Positions 55,174 to 63,220 of a DNA stretch of 64,000 nt are shown piece after piece; positions within the stretch are counted from its first letter, which is position 1, and each line of letters begins with the position of its first letter. The stretch is from assembly GCA_903892415.1 (NCBI GenBank), contig CAITIQ010000473.1:1-64000 (forward strand), given 5' to 3'. Position numbers and translations under genes: made by a program. The notes below the pieces were generated by a model. That model made no database searches, was not told the origin of the DNA, and saw only the letters and a list, made by a program, of their open reading frames with translations. The DNA comes from an uncultured delta proteobacterium (GTDB lineage Bacteria; Myxococcota_A; Polyangia; Polyangiales; Polyangiaceae).

Positions 55174-56028
55174 ATGGCCATGCTGCCCGAAAGATCGATG
55201 GTTCTGACGCTCGTTGCCGGCGTGTTTGCCGCGGGCTGTATCGGTCCGGCCTCCGATATTCCAGACCCGAAGTCGCAGGCCGTTGCAGACGTGGCCTCCG
55301 ACGAATTCAAGAAGGGCCACCTGCGCGAGGCTCTCGCCAAGGTCAACGAGGCCCTCGAACTCGACCGCGGTAACCATGAAGCCGCGCTGCTGGGCGCCCA
55401 CGTTTACCTAGCGTTTTGCGCCAGGGACGCGGGCTCGAGTGATTGCCGGTTCGATGATGCCGAGCGCTTGGCGCGCTTGGCGGTGGACAAGGCGCCTGAC
55501 TACCGCGAGGCGAAGAACTCGCTCGGCGTGATCCTCGTCCACCAAAAGAAGTACGACGAAGCGATTGCCGTGCTCAAGCCACTCTCTGAGGACATTCTCT
55601 ACTCCTCACCGCAGATGGCGTGGGGCAACCTTGGTTGGGCCTACTTGGAGTCGGAGCAAGTGGACCTGGCGATCGACGCTCTCAGGAGGTCCGTTGCAGC
55701 ACAGGCCGCGTTCTGTGTCGGGAACCACCGGCTTGGCTTGGCGTACGAGCGCAAAGGAGATCTGCAGGCCGCAAAGGTTGCTTTCACTCGTGCGCTGGAG
55801 ACCGAGCGCCCAGAGTGTCAGCGTATTCAGGAGGCTTGGGAAGGCCGAGCGCGAGTGTCTGAGCGTCTGGGTTTGGTCGAAGACGCGCGACGTGACTCGA
55901 AGCAGTGCGCAAAGATGTCCAGCGTGTCCCCATCGGGAGCTCGTTGCGGTAGCCTTCTGGCTTCGTTACCGGTCGCTAGTGTCTCTGAGGAGGGTGCAGC
56001 CGTGGAGCCCTCTTCAGAGGGTGGGTAA
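55174..56028 (+). CDS. TPR lipoprotein, Tgl/PilF-like
   Basis: Start ATG 55174 (MAMLPERSMVLTLVAG) gives a signal peptide with lipobox AAGC; ATG 55180 or TTG 55162 are alternatives. About 284 residues with roughly five tetratricopeptide repeats (for example KKGHLREALAKVNEALELD and EQVDLAIDALRRSV). Its layout matches Tgl of Myxococcus and PilF/PilW, lipoproteins that help the PilQ secretin assemble for type IV pili. A RodZ-like gene follows, an order also known from PilF loci in other proteobacteria. Confidence in pilus function is moderate because no pil genes are adjacent. Confidence 0.7.
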   Translation: MAMLPERSMVLTLVAGVFAAGCIGPASDIPDPKSQAVADVASDEFKKGHLREALAKVNEALELDRGNHEAALLGAHVYLAFCARDAGSSDCRFDDAERLARLAVDKAPDYREAKNSLGVILVHQKKYDEAIAVLKPLSEDILYSSPQMAWGNLGWAYLESEQVDLAIDALRRSVAAQAAFCVGNHRLGLAYERKGDLQAAKVAFTRALETERPECQRIQEAWEGRARVSERLGLVEDARRDSKQCAKMSSVSPSGARCGSLLASLPVASVSEEGAAVEPSSEGG

Positions 56029-56184
56029 GCTTGGAGCTCCCTTCGAGGGGCCGGCATCCTACCCAGCCGTAAAAAATAAATAATTGTCAAGAGCGAAAGC
56101 TCCTCCAAGATCCGCTACCAACAGTTCGGTCGCGCCAGCTCCCCTCGGTTTTTCGAGAGTCTGGTGGGACCCGCAGTTGGAACG

Positions 56185-56625
56185 ATGGAGTCGATTGGCC
56201 GTTACCTGAAGGGCATGCGAGAAGCCCGTGGAATGAGCGTCGAAGAGATCGCTCGGGCCACGCGTATTCCGATCTCCTCCATCGAGCGGGTCGAGGGCGA
56301 CCATTTCGATGACCTTCCTGGTGAAGTCTTCGTTCGGGGTTTCTTGCGTGCCTACGCTCGGGCGGTTCATGCCCCGGTGGACGAGGTCTTGGCGCGCTAC
56401 ACCTCGAGTCGTCGGGTTGCGGCTGTCACTCCGCTTCCTTTGTCGACGCCGGAAGGGCGCCGGCCTTCCGGTCGTCGGGTTGGTGTGGCCATTGCGTTCG
56501 TCCTGTTGCTGATCCTGTTTACGGTTGCGGTCAGCATCGTGATGCGACCTCGGCGTCAGGGCGCTCCGCGCGAACTCTCCCAGCTCACTCCGTCGAGCAT
56601 GGTTTCGCAGCCCAGCGACGGGTGA
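56185..56625 (+). CDS. RodZ-like helix-turn-helix membrane protein
   Basis: 146 residues from ATG 56185. The N-terminal about 70 residues are an HTH_25-type domain as in RodZ (MREARGMSVEEIARATRIP, FVRGFLRAYARAV). One transmembrane helix lies near 98-118 (VAIAFVLLLILFTVAVSIV). Only about 25 residues lie beyond it, so the periplasmic domain of E. coli RodZ is absent. RodZ links MreB to the elongation machinery. It is followed by recO with a four-base overlap. Confidence 0.75.
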   Translation: MESIGRYLKGMREARGMSVEEIARATRIPISSIERVEGDHFDDLPGEVFVRGFLRAYARAVHAPVDEVLARYTSSRRVAAVTPLPLSTPEGRRPSGRRVGVAIAFVLLLILFTVAVSIVMRPRRQGAPRELSQLTPSSMVSQPSDG

Positions 56626-57347
56626 GCCCGGTTCGGAGCCGCCGTCTCTTCGAGACGGTGGAGACGCGGGCACTCATCCTTGGTCGCGTCCCGGTCGGCG
56701 ACGCGGATTTGCTTCTGCAACTGCTTACCGAAGAGCGCGGCTTGCTCTCGGTGTCGGCACGTTCGGCGCGTCGGGCACGCTCGGCCTTTGGCGTGCTCGA
56801 GCCGATTCACACGTTGTTCGTCCGGCTCGCGCTCTTCGAGGGGAGGGACGTGGCGAACTTGCGCGAGTCCCGAGTCGAGCGCTCGCGGCTCCCGATCCTC
56901 GATGACGAGCAACGGCTCAACTCGGCGCTAGAGCTGCTGCGACTGGTACGAACAGCGGTGCAGCCAGGAGCTCGGGACCCGGGCCTTTTTTCTGTCGTTG
57001 AAGACGCGCTCGAGCTCTTGGCGGAGGCTGGAGACGTCCGTCGAGCGTTGCTCTTTTCGAGCTTTCGCGTGATCGGCGAGCTGGGCTATTCGCTCGAGCT
57101 CAGCGCGTGCGTTCGCTGCGGCAAGGTCTGTGGCAGTGACTCGGCTTCGCTGCTCGATCCTTCGCGCGGTGGGCTGGTCTGCCGCGCTTGTGGTGGTGGA
57201 CCCATCTTCCTTTCCGCCTCCGAACGTCGACATACGCTCGCTCTGATTGAGAGCGCCGACGTGAACGTCGAAGAAACCCTGATCGATAAGCTGTTCGAGG
57301 CGCTCGACACCCTCGTCAAGGGCTACCTCTCGTCAAGTCGCCGCTAG
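56622..57347 (+). CDS. recO: DNA repair protein RecO
   Basis: GTG start at 56622, overlapping the previous stop by four bases. 241 residues. N-terminal OB fold (TRALILGRVPVGDADLLLQLL), then a helical domain with FSSFRVIGELGYSLELSACVRC and a zinc finger of two CxxC pairs (CVRC and CRAC). RecO loads RecA onto SSB-coated DNA together with RecR. It is the last gene of the tsaB run and overlaps the convergent gene by 15 bases. Confidence 0.9.
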   Translation: MSPVRSRRLFETVETRALILGRVPVGDADLLLQLLTEERGLLSVSARSARRARSAFGVLEPIHTLFVRLALFEGRDVANLRESRVERSRLPILDDEQRLNSALELLRLVRTAVQPGARDPGLFSVVEDALELLAEAGDVRRALLFSSFRVIGELGYSLELSACVRCGKVCGSDSASLLDPSRGGLVCRACGGGPIFLSASERRHTLALIESADVNVEETLIDKLFEALDTLVKGYLSSSRR

Positions 57348-58496
57348 GCGCGTTGCTACGCTCACCCTGAGCAACGCGAGATCTTCGGCTGCGAGCGCTG
57401 TTTCGATCTCGTTGGGGTCGAAGCTCCTGCCCTCCAACCAATGGATAGCGATGCCCAAAAGCACGCACCTCAGCTCGGTCGTCACCGCGGGGTACCAGAT
57501 CGGACTGGCCAGAACGAGCAGTCTCCAGGCGAGAAATGGCGCCATTCGCTTTAGCACCAGCGGGTCGTTCGTGCGTGCGAGGTACTCGGCGAAGAAGGTC
57601 TTCCACAAGGCGCCAAAGCCCGTCGGCCAGGCGTTAGGGAAGCGCAAGCCACCAAACAGGTAGTTGACCGCCAAAGCCGAAAGATCGTCGGCCGCATCCC
57701 CCAGTCCGCCGCGGCTCGCATCCAGGGCCGTGAAGTCGACTCCTTCGCGGAACAGCAGGTTGTAGGGGTGGAAGTCACCGTGGGTTCGGCACAGTGGGGG
57801 AGGCTCGACCCGACCGAGCCGCCATCGCCAGCGCAGCGCTAGCTCCTCGATACGGACCAGTAGCTCCCTGTCGGCAAAGTCGCGTGGATAGCTATCGACG
57901 AGGCCGAAGATTCCTTCGCCACTGCCGAGCAAATCGCGGACTGCGCGTTGATAGAGCTCACCGCTGTTTGGTCCCTGATACGGCGCGTGAAGCTCGGCGA
58001 GATGTTGCGCCAGCCGGGTTGCTCGCTCGAGATCGCGCTTCAAAGCGACCTGCTCCTTCTCGATTCTGCGAAGGTCGTCGGCGTACAGCGTTCCCTCGAC
58101 GTAGTTGGTCAGCAGGTAGAATTCGCCACCGCCTTGCAGCGCGACAAGCTTGTCCCCGCAAAGCGCGCCGACCTCGAGCACGCGCAAGTGCTGCGGCTGC
58201 TCGGCGAAGGTGTCCGCTGCCAGCAAGGTCAAGCAGGCTCGATCCGAACGGCGATCATGGCCGAACCAGTTGGGTGCTTGCGTGCGAAAGACGGCGGTCT
58301 GCTCTTGCCCGTGGGCGCGATAGCGAAGTCGGAGCGGCAGGCCGTAACCGATCTGCTTCAGCTCGCCCGCCGCGCGATCCGCCGCGATCGGCTCCACGAC
58401 GAGTTGTTCAACGTGAGTCCCCTCGCGGCGCTCAATCATCTCGCGCAGCGCCTCCATCAAAACGACGTCACCCCCAGCTCTGTTCGATGGGATCAT
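57333..58496 (-). CDS. Aminoglycoside-phosphotransferase-fold kinase
   Basis: 387 residues. Brenner motif HGDFHPYNLLF and DASRGGLGDAADDLSAL supply the catalytic Asp and metal-binding Asp of the APH/choline-kinase superfamily. The N-terminal lobe is compatible but weakly conserved. It lies in a two-gene unit with the APS-kinase-like gene, overlapping it by four bases, so the two enzymes probably work together, for example on a sugar, phospholipid headgroup or small molecule. The actual substrate is unknown; drug resistance is not implied by the fold. Confidence 0.75.
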   Translation of the reverse strand: MIPSNRAGGDVVLMEALREMIERREGTHVEQLVVEPIAADRAAGELKQIGYGLPLRLRYRAHGQEQTAVFRTQAPNWFGHDRRSDRACLTLLAADTFAEQPQHLRVLEVGALCGDKLVALQGGGEFYLLTNYVEGTLYADDLRRIEKEQVALKRDLERATRLAQHLAELHAPYQGPNSGELYQRAVRDLLGSGEGIFGLVDSYPRDFADRELLVRIEELALRWRWRLGRVEPPPLCRTHGDFHPYNLLFREGVDFTALDASRGGLGDAADDLSALAVNYLFGGLRFPNAWPTGFGALWKTFFAEYLARTNDPLVLKRMAPFLAWRLLVLASPIWYPAVTTELRCVLLGIAIHWLEGRSFDPNEIETALAAEDLALLRVSVATRLAAT

Positions 58497-59014
58497 GACG
58501 CCACCCTCATCACGCGATCGACGATCCTTGCGATGCCCGCGAGGTCATGTCCGCCGTTGGCGACGAGATCCGGTGCGGGGGGCGCTTCGAATGCCTCGCC
58601 CGGGAAGTCCTCGAGCTGGCCGCTGCGCGCACGATGGTAGAGCCCCTTGCTGTCGCGCTGTTCGCATTCACGAAACGCCGTGTCCACCAGGACCTCCAGG
58701 AAGGACCCGGCGAGTTCGCGGGCAATCTCGCGGTACTCCAACTTGTGCGCAGTAGCCGGCACCAACACGATGTGGCCCTGTCTGCATAGCAGCGCCGCCA
58801 AGCGGGCCAACGTCGTGTAGAAAGCGGTGCGCCCCTCCGGTGAGTAGCCATGAGGAGGAACGATCGCCGCCCGCACCTCATCGCCGTCGAGCGCGACGCA
58901 GCTATGTCCGCGGCGAATGAGTTCTCGTCGGACAGCCTCCGCCAACGTGCTTTTCCCCGCTGAGGGCAAGCCGGTGAACCAAACAACAACTCCGTGGGGT
59001 TGGGCTACGGTCAT
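58493..59014 (-). CDS. APS-kinase-like (CysC) small-molecule kinase
   Basis: Start ATG 59014 (MTVAQPHGVVVWFTGLPSAG) gives a 173-residue protein. It has the CysC P-loop GLPSAGKST, LDGDEVR, and the RDSKGLYHRAR motif near the C-terminal third. The APS-binding block normally written RxENIRR is RTAFYTTLARLA here, so the conserved Asn is lost, and FISP-like residues are replaced. It may therefore act on something other than adenylyl sulfate. No ATP sulfurylase genes are near. It precedes the APH-like kinase with a four-base overlap. Confidence 0.72.
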   Translation of the reverse strand: MTVAQPHGVVVWFTGLPSAGKSTLAEAVRRELIRRGHSCVALDGDEVRAAIVPPHGYSPEGRTAFYTTLARLAALLCRQGHIVLVPATAHKLEYREIARELAGSFLEVLVDTAFRECEQRDSKGLYHRARSGQLEDFPGEAFEAPPAPDLVANGGHDLAGIARIVDRVMRVAS

Positions 59015-59185
59015 ATCGCGAACCTTTGCCGAGCAAGCTTCAGGCCACGAGTTCGCAGCATTTCTCCCGGGCGCCTTTTTCAGGGCGTGCAAACCGTTCG
59101 TGGGAACGCAGAAGCTTCGCGAGAACGAAGAAACGGCGAGTCATTGGCTGCATACCCGCGCGAGGGCTCAGGCATACTTCGTACC

Positions 59186-60220
59186 ATGAGACGCTTTTTG
59201 CCTTTTGCGCTGTTGGCGGCAGCATGCAGCGCGAACTCATCGACGGGGCTTTCGGATGGCGGGGCTGGAGGTGCTGCACAAGGCGGGGCAGGAGGGGTGG
59301 GCGCTGGTGGTGGGCTCCCCGGCCGCTTCACGTACAGCGTCGAGGCCGAGGTCTTTCGCATCGAGGCGGCTTTGGGAGCGACGCCGGAGAACGTCAGTGA
59401 AGCGCTCGGCCGCTTCGGAAGCGGCGGCGACGCCTGGTTGATGCCCTCGCCAAACGGCGAGCAGCTGGTGCTCGTAACCTCCAAGTTGGAGTGCTCCAAC
59501 GGCTCGTGCTTGGCCGTCACGGATGAAGCGTTTTCGTTCCTCGCTACGGTGACGCCGGGCGGCAACGACGTTTCCGTTTTGGGCTCACCCGCGATCACGA
59601 ATGCAGGGGACACCGTGGTCTACCCAGGCGCCGGCGGGCCGCATGAGGTCGACTTATTCCTCACGACGAAAAGCGACGACAGTTGGAGCGAGCCGGTTCT
59701 GTTGACCGGAGACTCGACGTTCCCATTCAACAATACGGCCTCCCTCTCGTTCGACGAGACTCGAGTTCTCTTCGAATGTGGCTTCGACCCTTACCCCAAT
59801 GGTCCCGCGCCAGAATCGGACGGGACAGCTGCTTGTGAAGTCCAGCTCGATGGGTCGGGTTTCCGCGTCCTTGTCGACTCGATGGCGTTACCAGACGCCG
59901 GTGCGGTTTTTCTCCAGTCCCCTCACGATTCGTTGGATGGGGTGTTGTTCCAGGGCAGCTGGCCGATCGATGGTGAAACGACGCAGACGATTTGGCTTTT
60001 GCCGCCCGAGGGCGAGCCGCAGCCCGCGGCGGCTACGTTGGGGCGAGCAGTCTCGCCGTGCGGACTCAAAAATGGTCGCTTTGGTGCCTTGTGGCTCGAA
60101 GGCCGTGACAACTTCGACGGGCGGCTGGAGCTGACGTTGATGGAGCGAGACGGAACCATCGCTGGAGTGCTGACGCCGGGGGTGAGCGTCTACGGTGTTG
60201 CGATCGGCTGCTCAGACTAA
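59186..60220 (+). CDS. Lipoprotein with possible beta-propeller
   Basis: ATG 59186 (MRRFLPFALLAAAC) gives a 344-residue lipoprotein with lipobox AAAC and a Gly/Ala-rich linker. The rest is strand-rich with TolB/WD40-like segments such as MPSPNGEQLVLVTS, AGDTVVYPGAGG and LSFDETRVLFECG, which are characteristic of outward-facing blade repeats. It contains two Cys pairs. No function can be assigned. It is divergent from the APS-kinase-like gene, with a 171-base gap, and convergent with the desaturase. Confidence 0.7.
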   Translation: MRRFLPFALLAAACSANSSTGLSDGGAGGAAQGGAGGVGAGGGLPGRFTYSVEAEVFRIEAALGATPENVSEALGRFGSGGDAWLMPSPNGEQLVLVTSKLECSNGSCLAVTDEAFSFLATVTPGGNDVSVLGSPAITNAGDTVVYPGAGGPHEVDLFLTTKSDDSWSEPVLLTGDSTFPFNNTASLSFDETRVLFECGFDPYPNGPAPESDGTAACEVQLDGSGFRVLVDSMALPDAGAVFLQSPHDSLDGVLFQGSWPIDGETTQTIWLLPPEGEPQPAAATLGRAVSPCGLKNGRFGALWLEGRDNFDGRLELTLMERDGTIAGVLTPGVSVYGVAIGCSD

Positions 60221-60245
60221 GCTTCGCGTCGCTCGCGTCGCTGGA

Positions 60246-60998
60246 TCAGCCGCGGGTGAAGCCCTTTTCATCCGCGGTACCGAGCAGCCGGTCCCACCAC
60301 ACAAAGGTTGGAGCGTAGTTGCAGGTGAACCGTTCGTGGTGTCGGTCGTGAAAGCGCGCTCCCCCGAGGAAGGGGATGAAGCGGCTCGGCCGCCAGGGAA
60401 GGTGATAGCCAATATGCACGCTAATGGCCTGCCACTGACGCACAGCCACCCAAATCAAGAGCGTGAAAAGATGCGGCCGCACGATGATCACCGCGAGCAG
60501 CGTGCCGAAGCCGGTGAATAGCGTCTCCAGCGGGTGGGCGTAGTTGGCGGCGGGGCCAAATGGGGTCACGTACTTGTGGTGCACGTGGTGAATGGTCTTG
60601 TAGGCCCATTTTCCGTGCAGAGCCCGATGGGCGAAGTAGTGCCACGCGTCCTCGATCACGAAGGAAATCACCAGCGTGACAACGATCGAGAGCACGCCAG
60701 GTAACGGCGCATCTTTAGCGATGCCAAGCGCCGCAAAAACAGGAAAAGCGCCGATCGTTAAAGGGATCTCACTCGTCAGCTTGTGAAAGAAGATGTGCCT
60801 GATGCAGTGCAGCCACTCACCTGCGGAGTTGCTCTTGCGAGGCTGAAGCTTGTGCTTCTTGAGGCCAGCGTTGATCTCGATGCGCCACGAGACGAGGGCC
60901 CCAATCAAGAACGAGACCGTCACCACCATGGTGGAGGACAACCCGAACAGCACAAAGTCGGAGCGACCGGCTACGAGGGACTGCCACAGCTCGTTCAT
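60246..60998 (-). CDS. Fatty acid hydroxylase superfamily, C-4 methylsterol oxidase-like
   Basis: 250 residues. Three di-iron histidine boxes are present: HYFAH, HHVHH and HDRHH, with two hydrophobic hairpins. Between and after them the sequence follows eukaryotic C-4 methylsterol monooxygenase (MSMO1/ERG25) closely: PFGPAANYAHPLETL, VHIGYHLPWRPSRFIPF and NYAPTFVWWDRLLGT correspond to its PFGMEAEYAHPLETL, VHSGYDIPLNPLNLIPF and NYASTFTWWDRIFGT, quoted here from memory. The enzyme would oxidise a 4-methyl group of a sterol in a membrane. Other family members act on fatty acids or hopanoids, so sterol specificity is an inference. Confidence 0.78.
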   Translation of the reverse strand: MNELWQSLVAGRSDFVLFGLSSTMVVTVSFLIGALVSWRIEINAGLKKHKLQPRKSNSAGEWLHCIRHIFFHKLTSEIPLTIGAFPVFAALGIAKDAPLPGVLSIVVTLVISFVIEDAWHYFAHRALHGKWAYKTIHHVHHKYVTPFGPAANYAHPLETLFTGFGTLLAVIIVRPHLFTLLIWVAVRQWQAISVHIGYHLPWRPSRFIPFLGGARFHDRHHERFTCNYAPTFVWWDRLLGTADEKGFTRG

Positions 60999-61029
60999 GT
61001 GCGTTCTTTCGTGAGCTTTTGCGGAGCTG

Positions 61030-62193
61030 TCAAGTTCCCGCCCAATAGCGTCGTTCGGCGATGGGCGTGCTCGCTCCTTTGCTCAGCTCCAAGTAGGGGC
61101 GCCCGGGCGCTCCGCGGGGGAAGGCAAAGCTGCCGGTGTTGGCGTAGCCAGCGTCGCTCGCCTCGCGATGCGCGTGGCCCATCACCACGAGCTTCGTCGG
61201 TGTGACCGCTCGTATTGCCTGCGCGCCCTCACGCAAACGTTCTGGAACCGAACCACCATAACGATCGTGACCGAGCGCCCACGAGAGTCCCATGGCCAGC
61301 CCACCAAGGCCGAGCAACCACTGGGCCTCTTTGCGTTTTCCCGCAGCAAATAGCCCAATTCCCCCCATCAACGCACAGGTTGCTGCCACCCTATCGAGGT
61401 AGAGACGCGAGAGCGTTTCGGGCAGCGAGGACATGGTCGGGCGAGCCACGAGTGAAAGCAGCGCGCGCAGCGACGGGTCGTCCACGTTGTTGGCGAAGAA
61501 GTCCGCCTCGCGTGCTCGGCCGAGTTCTTGGTCGGTGCCACCGTTGCGAAACGGTCCGCTCGAAAGCACCGCGCGGAAGGCCGTGTCGAAGTATTTGAAC
61601 ACGACATAAGGGCCACGCCACTTGTACCAAGTGAACGCCGATACGAGCAGCTTGAGCGGTGTGCCGTCGTTGGCGTTGAGGTAGCGGAAGGCCCCTGTTG
61701 GCGCGATGAAGTCCTCGACGAAGCGAACGCCAAGGCTGCGTAGGTCGGCCGCCAAAGGGTGATCGGTTGCGTTGTCGGGATCGAAAAGATGGCCGTGTTC
61801 GAAGTGCACGCCCTCGTCTCGCAGGAACCAGGGGCTAGTGCGCAGCCTCCTGCGTGTTTCCGGTGCTAGCGACAGCGCCGTTCCAACCATCTCTTCGGCA
61901 CCCACCTCAGCCAGGGCTGAGTCGTGATTGCCTGCGAGCAGCCAGAGCTCACCGGCTTGGTCGAGATGTTGGCGCAAACAAACTTGGACCTCGGGCAGGG
62001 ACTCGAAGGCGCGGCGCAGCGCCTCCTGCTTCGAAGTTCCAGGATGATCGGCCGAAAGGTCGAAGAGGTCCCCGGCGATCACGATGCGCGAGCCGGCATT
62101 GGCCTTCACCAAGGAGATAAAGTCGTCGACCACCGCGCGCGGGGTCTCCTTGACCAAATGTAGGTCTCCGAGGGCAATCGTTCGGGGAAACAT
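61030..62193 (-). CDS. Calcineurin-like metallophosphoesterase with internal hydrophobic segment
   Basis: 387 residues. The metal-binding motifs are GDLH, GDLFD, GNHD, EHGHLFD and GHAH in the expected order. A hydrophobic insert of about 40 residues (near 275-315, ALMGGIGLFAAG and LLGLGGLAMGLSWALG) lies between the fourth and fifth motifs, so the protein may be membrane-attached through its own core. A substrate is not evident. It is divergent from hemH, 89 bases away. Confidence 0.8.
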   Translation of the reverse strand: MFPRTIALGDLHLVKETPRAVVDDFISLVKANAGSRIVIAGDLFDLSADHPGTSKQEALRRAFESLPEVQVCLRQHLDQAGELWLLAGNHDSALAEVGAEEMVGTALSLAPETRRRLRTSPWFLRDEGVHFEHGHLFDPDNATDHPLAADLRSLGVRFVEDFIAPTGAFRYLNANDGTPLKLLVSAFTWYKWRGPYVVFKYFDTAFRAVLSSGPFRNGGTDQELGRAREADFFANNVDDPSLRALLSLVARPTMSSLPETLSRLYLDRVAATCALMGGIGLFAAGKRKEAQWLLGLGGLAMGLSWALGHDRYGGSVPERLREGAQAIRAVTPTKLVVMGHAHREASDAGYANTGSFAFPRGAPGRPYLELSKGASTPIAERRYWAGT

Positions 62194-62282
62194 CGGCTCG
62201 CATCACGCCTCGTGCACGACTTGAGCGCAAGTGCGAAGCGTCAACGTGACTGAGTGGTCAAGGGATGGCATAGACTCGGTCT

Positions 62283-63164
62283 GTGTCTACCGCCATCCTC
62301 CTGACTTTCCACGGTACCGTTGCCCACCTTGATGAACTTCCCGCCTTCTTGTTGCGGATCCGGAGGGGACGGCCCGTGCCCCCGGAACTGCTCGAGGAGG
62401 TCCGGCATCGTTATGAGCTGATTGGCGGCTCGCCGCTATTGGCCATAACGGAGCGACAGGCCGCTCTTTTGGAAGTGGAGCTCGGGCTTCCGGTGCGCGT
62501 CGCAGCGCGGCTCTGGGCGCCGGAGATTCCCGAGGTGCTTGCGCAAATGAAGGCGGAGGGCGTGAGCAGAGTTGTGAGCTTGCCGCTCGCTCCCCAATCG
62601 GTCTCGCTCTACCACGCTTCGGTGAAAGAGGCCGCGCAGCCTCTGGGGTTGGAGGTGGCGGAGGTCCCCGCGTACGGTCTCTACGACGAGCTTTTGACCG
62701 CGTTTGAGGCCACGATCAACCAGGCTGTCGCGGCTTCAGAACGCCCGAGTTCGGAGGTTGACGTAGTGCTCTCGGCGCACTCGCTTCCGATGCGGGTCAT
62801 CCGCAGTGGTGACGCTTACGAGACCGAGTTTCGTGAGATGGCCAACGCGGTCGCCGCTCGACTCGCTTCCAAGGTTCGTTCGGTCTCGATTGCTTTTCAA
62901 AGTCAGGGCGCCTCGAACGAACCTTGGCTTGGTCCCGACCTGCCGGCGACCTTCAGCAGCTTGCGAACGGGTGGATCGACCCACGTTCTAGTCGCCCCGA
63001 TCGGCTTCGTCGCGGAGCACGTCGAGACCCTCTACGATCTCGACGTCGAGGCGAAGAAGCTCGCGCTCGAGGCTGGATTTGCCAGCTATTCTCGAGCGAA
63101 GGCGCTCGGGGAAGCGGAGGGTTTCACCAAGGCTCTCGCGCGCGCCGCCCGCACCTGTCTTTGA
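62283..63164 (+). CDS. hemH: Ferrochelatase
   Basis: GTG start at 62283; 293 residues, typical length. N-terminal LLTFHGTVAHLDELPAF, the RYELIGGSPL block, SAHSLPMRV with the catalytic His, and GFVAEHVETLYDLDVE with the metal-site Glu are all family features. It inserts Fe2+ into protoporphyrin IX or coproporphyrin III, as the final or penultimate haem step. It may be membrane-associated. No other haem genes are in the window. Confidence 0.92.
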   Translation: MSTAILLTFHGTVAHLDELPAFLLRIRRGRPVPPELLEEVRHRYELIGGSPLLAITERQAALLEVELGLPVRVAARLWAPEIPEVLAQMKAEGVSRVVSLPLAPQSVSLYHASVKEAAQPLGLEVAEVPAYGLYDELLTAFEATINQAVAASERPSSEVDVVLSAHSLPMRVIRSGDAYETEFREMANAVAARLASKVRSVSIAFQSQGASNEPWLGPDLPATFSSLRTGGSTHVLVAPIGFVAEHVETLYDLDVEAKKLALEAGFASYSRAKALGEAEGFTKALARAARTCL

Positions 63165-63220
63165 GGGTTGCCTTTGTCTCCGCACGTCTCCGCCCTTCCG
63201 CTCTCCTTGGGACCTACGCA

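Noticed and set aside
57333-58496. Reading the APH-fold gene as an aminoglycoside-resistance gene
   Set aside because: The Brenner motif is shared by many sugar, choline and lipid kinases, and the context gives no sign of drug resistance.
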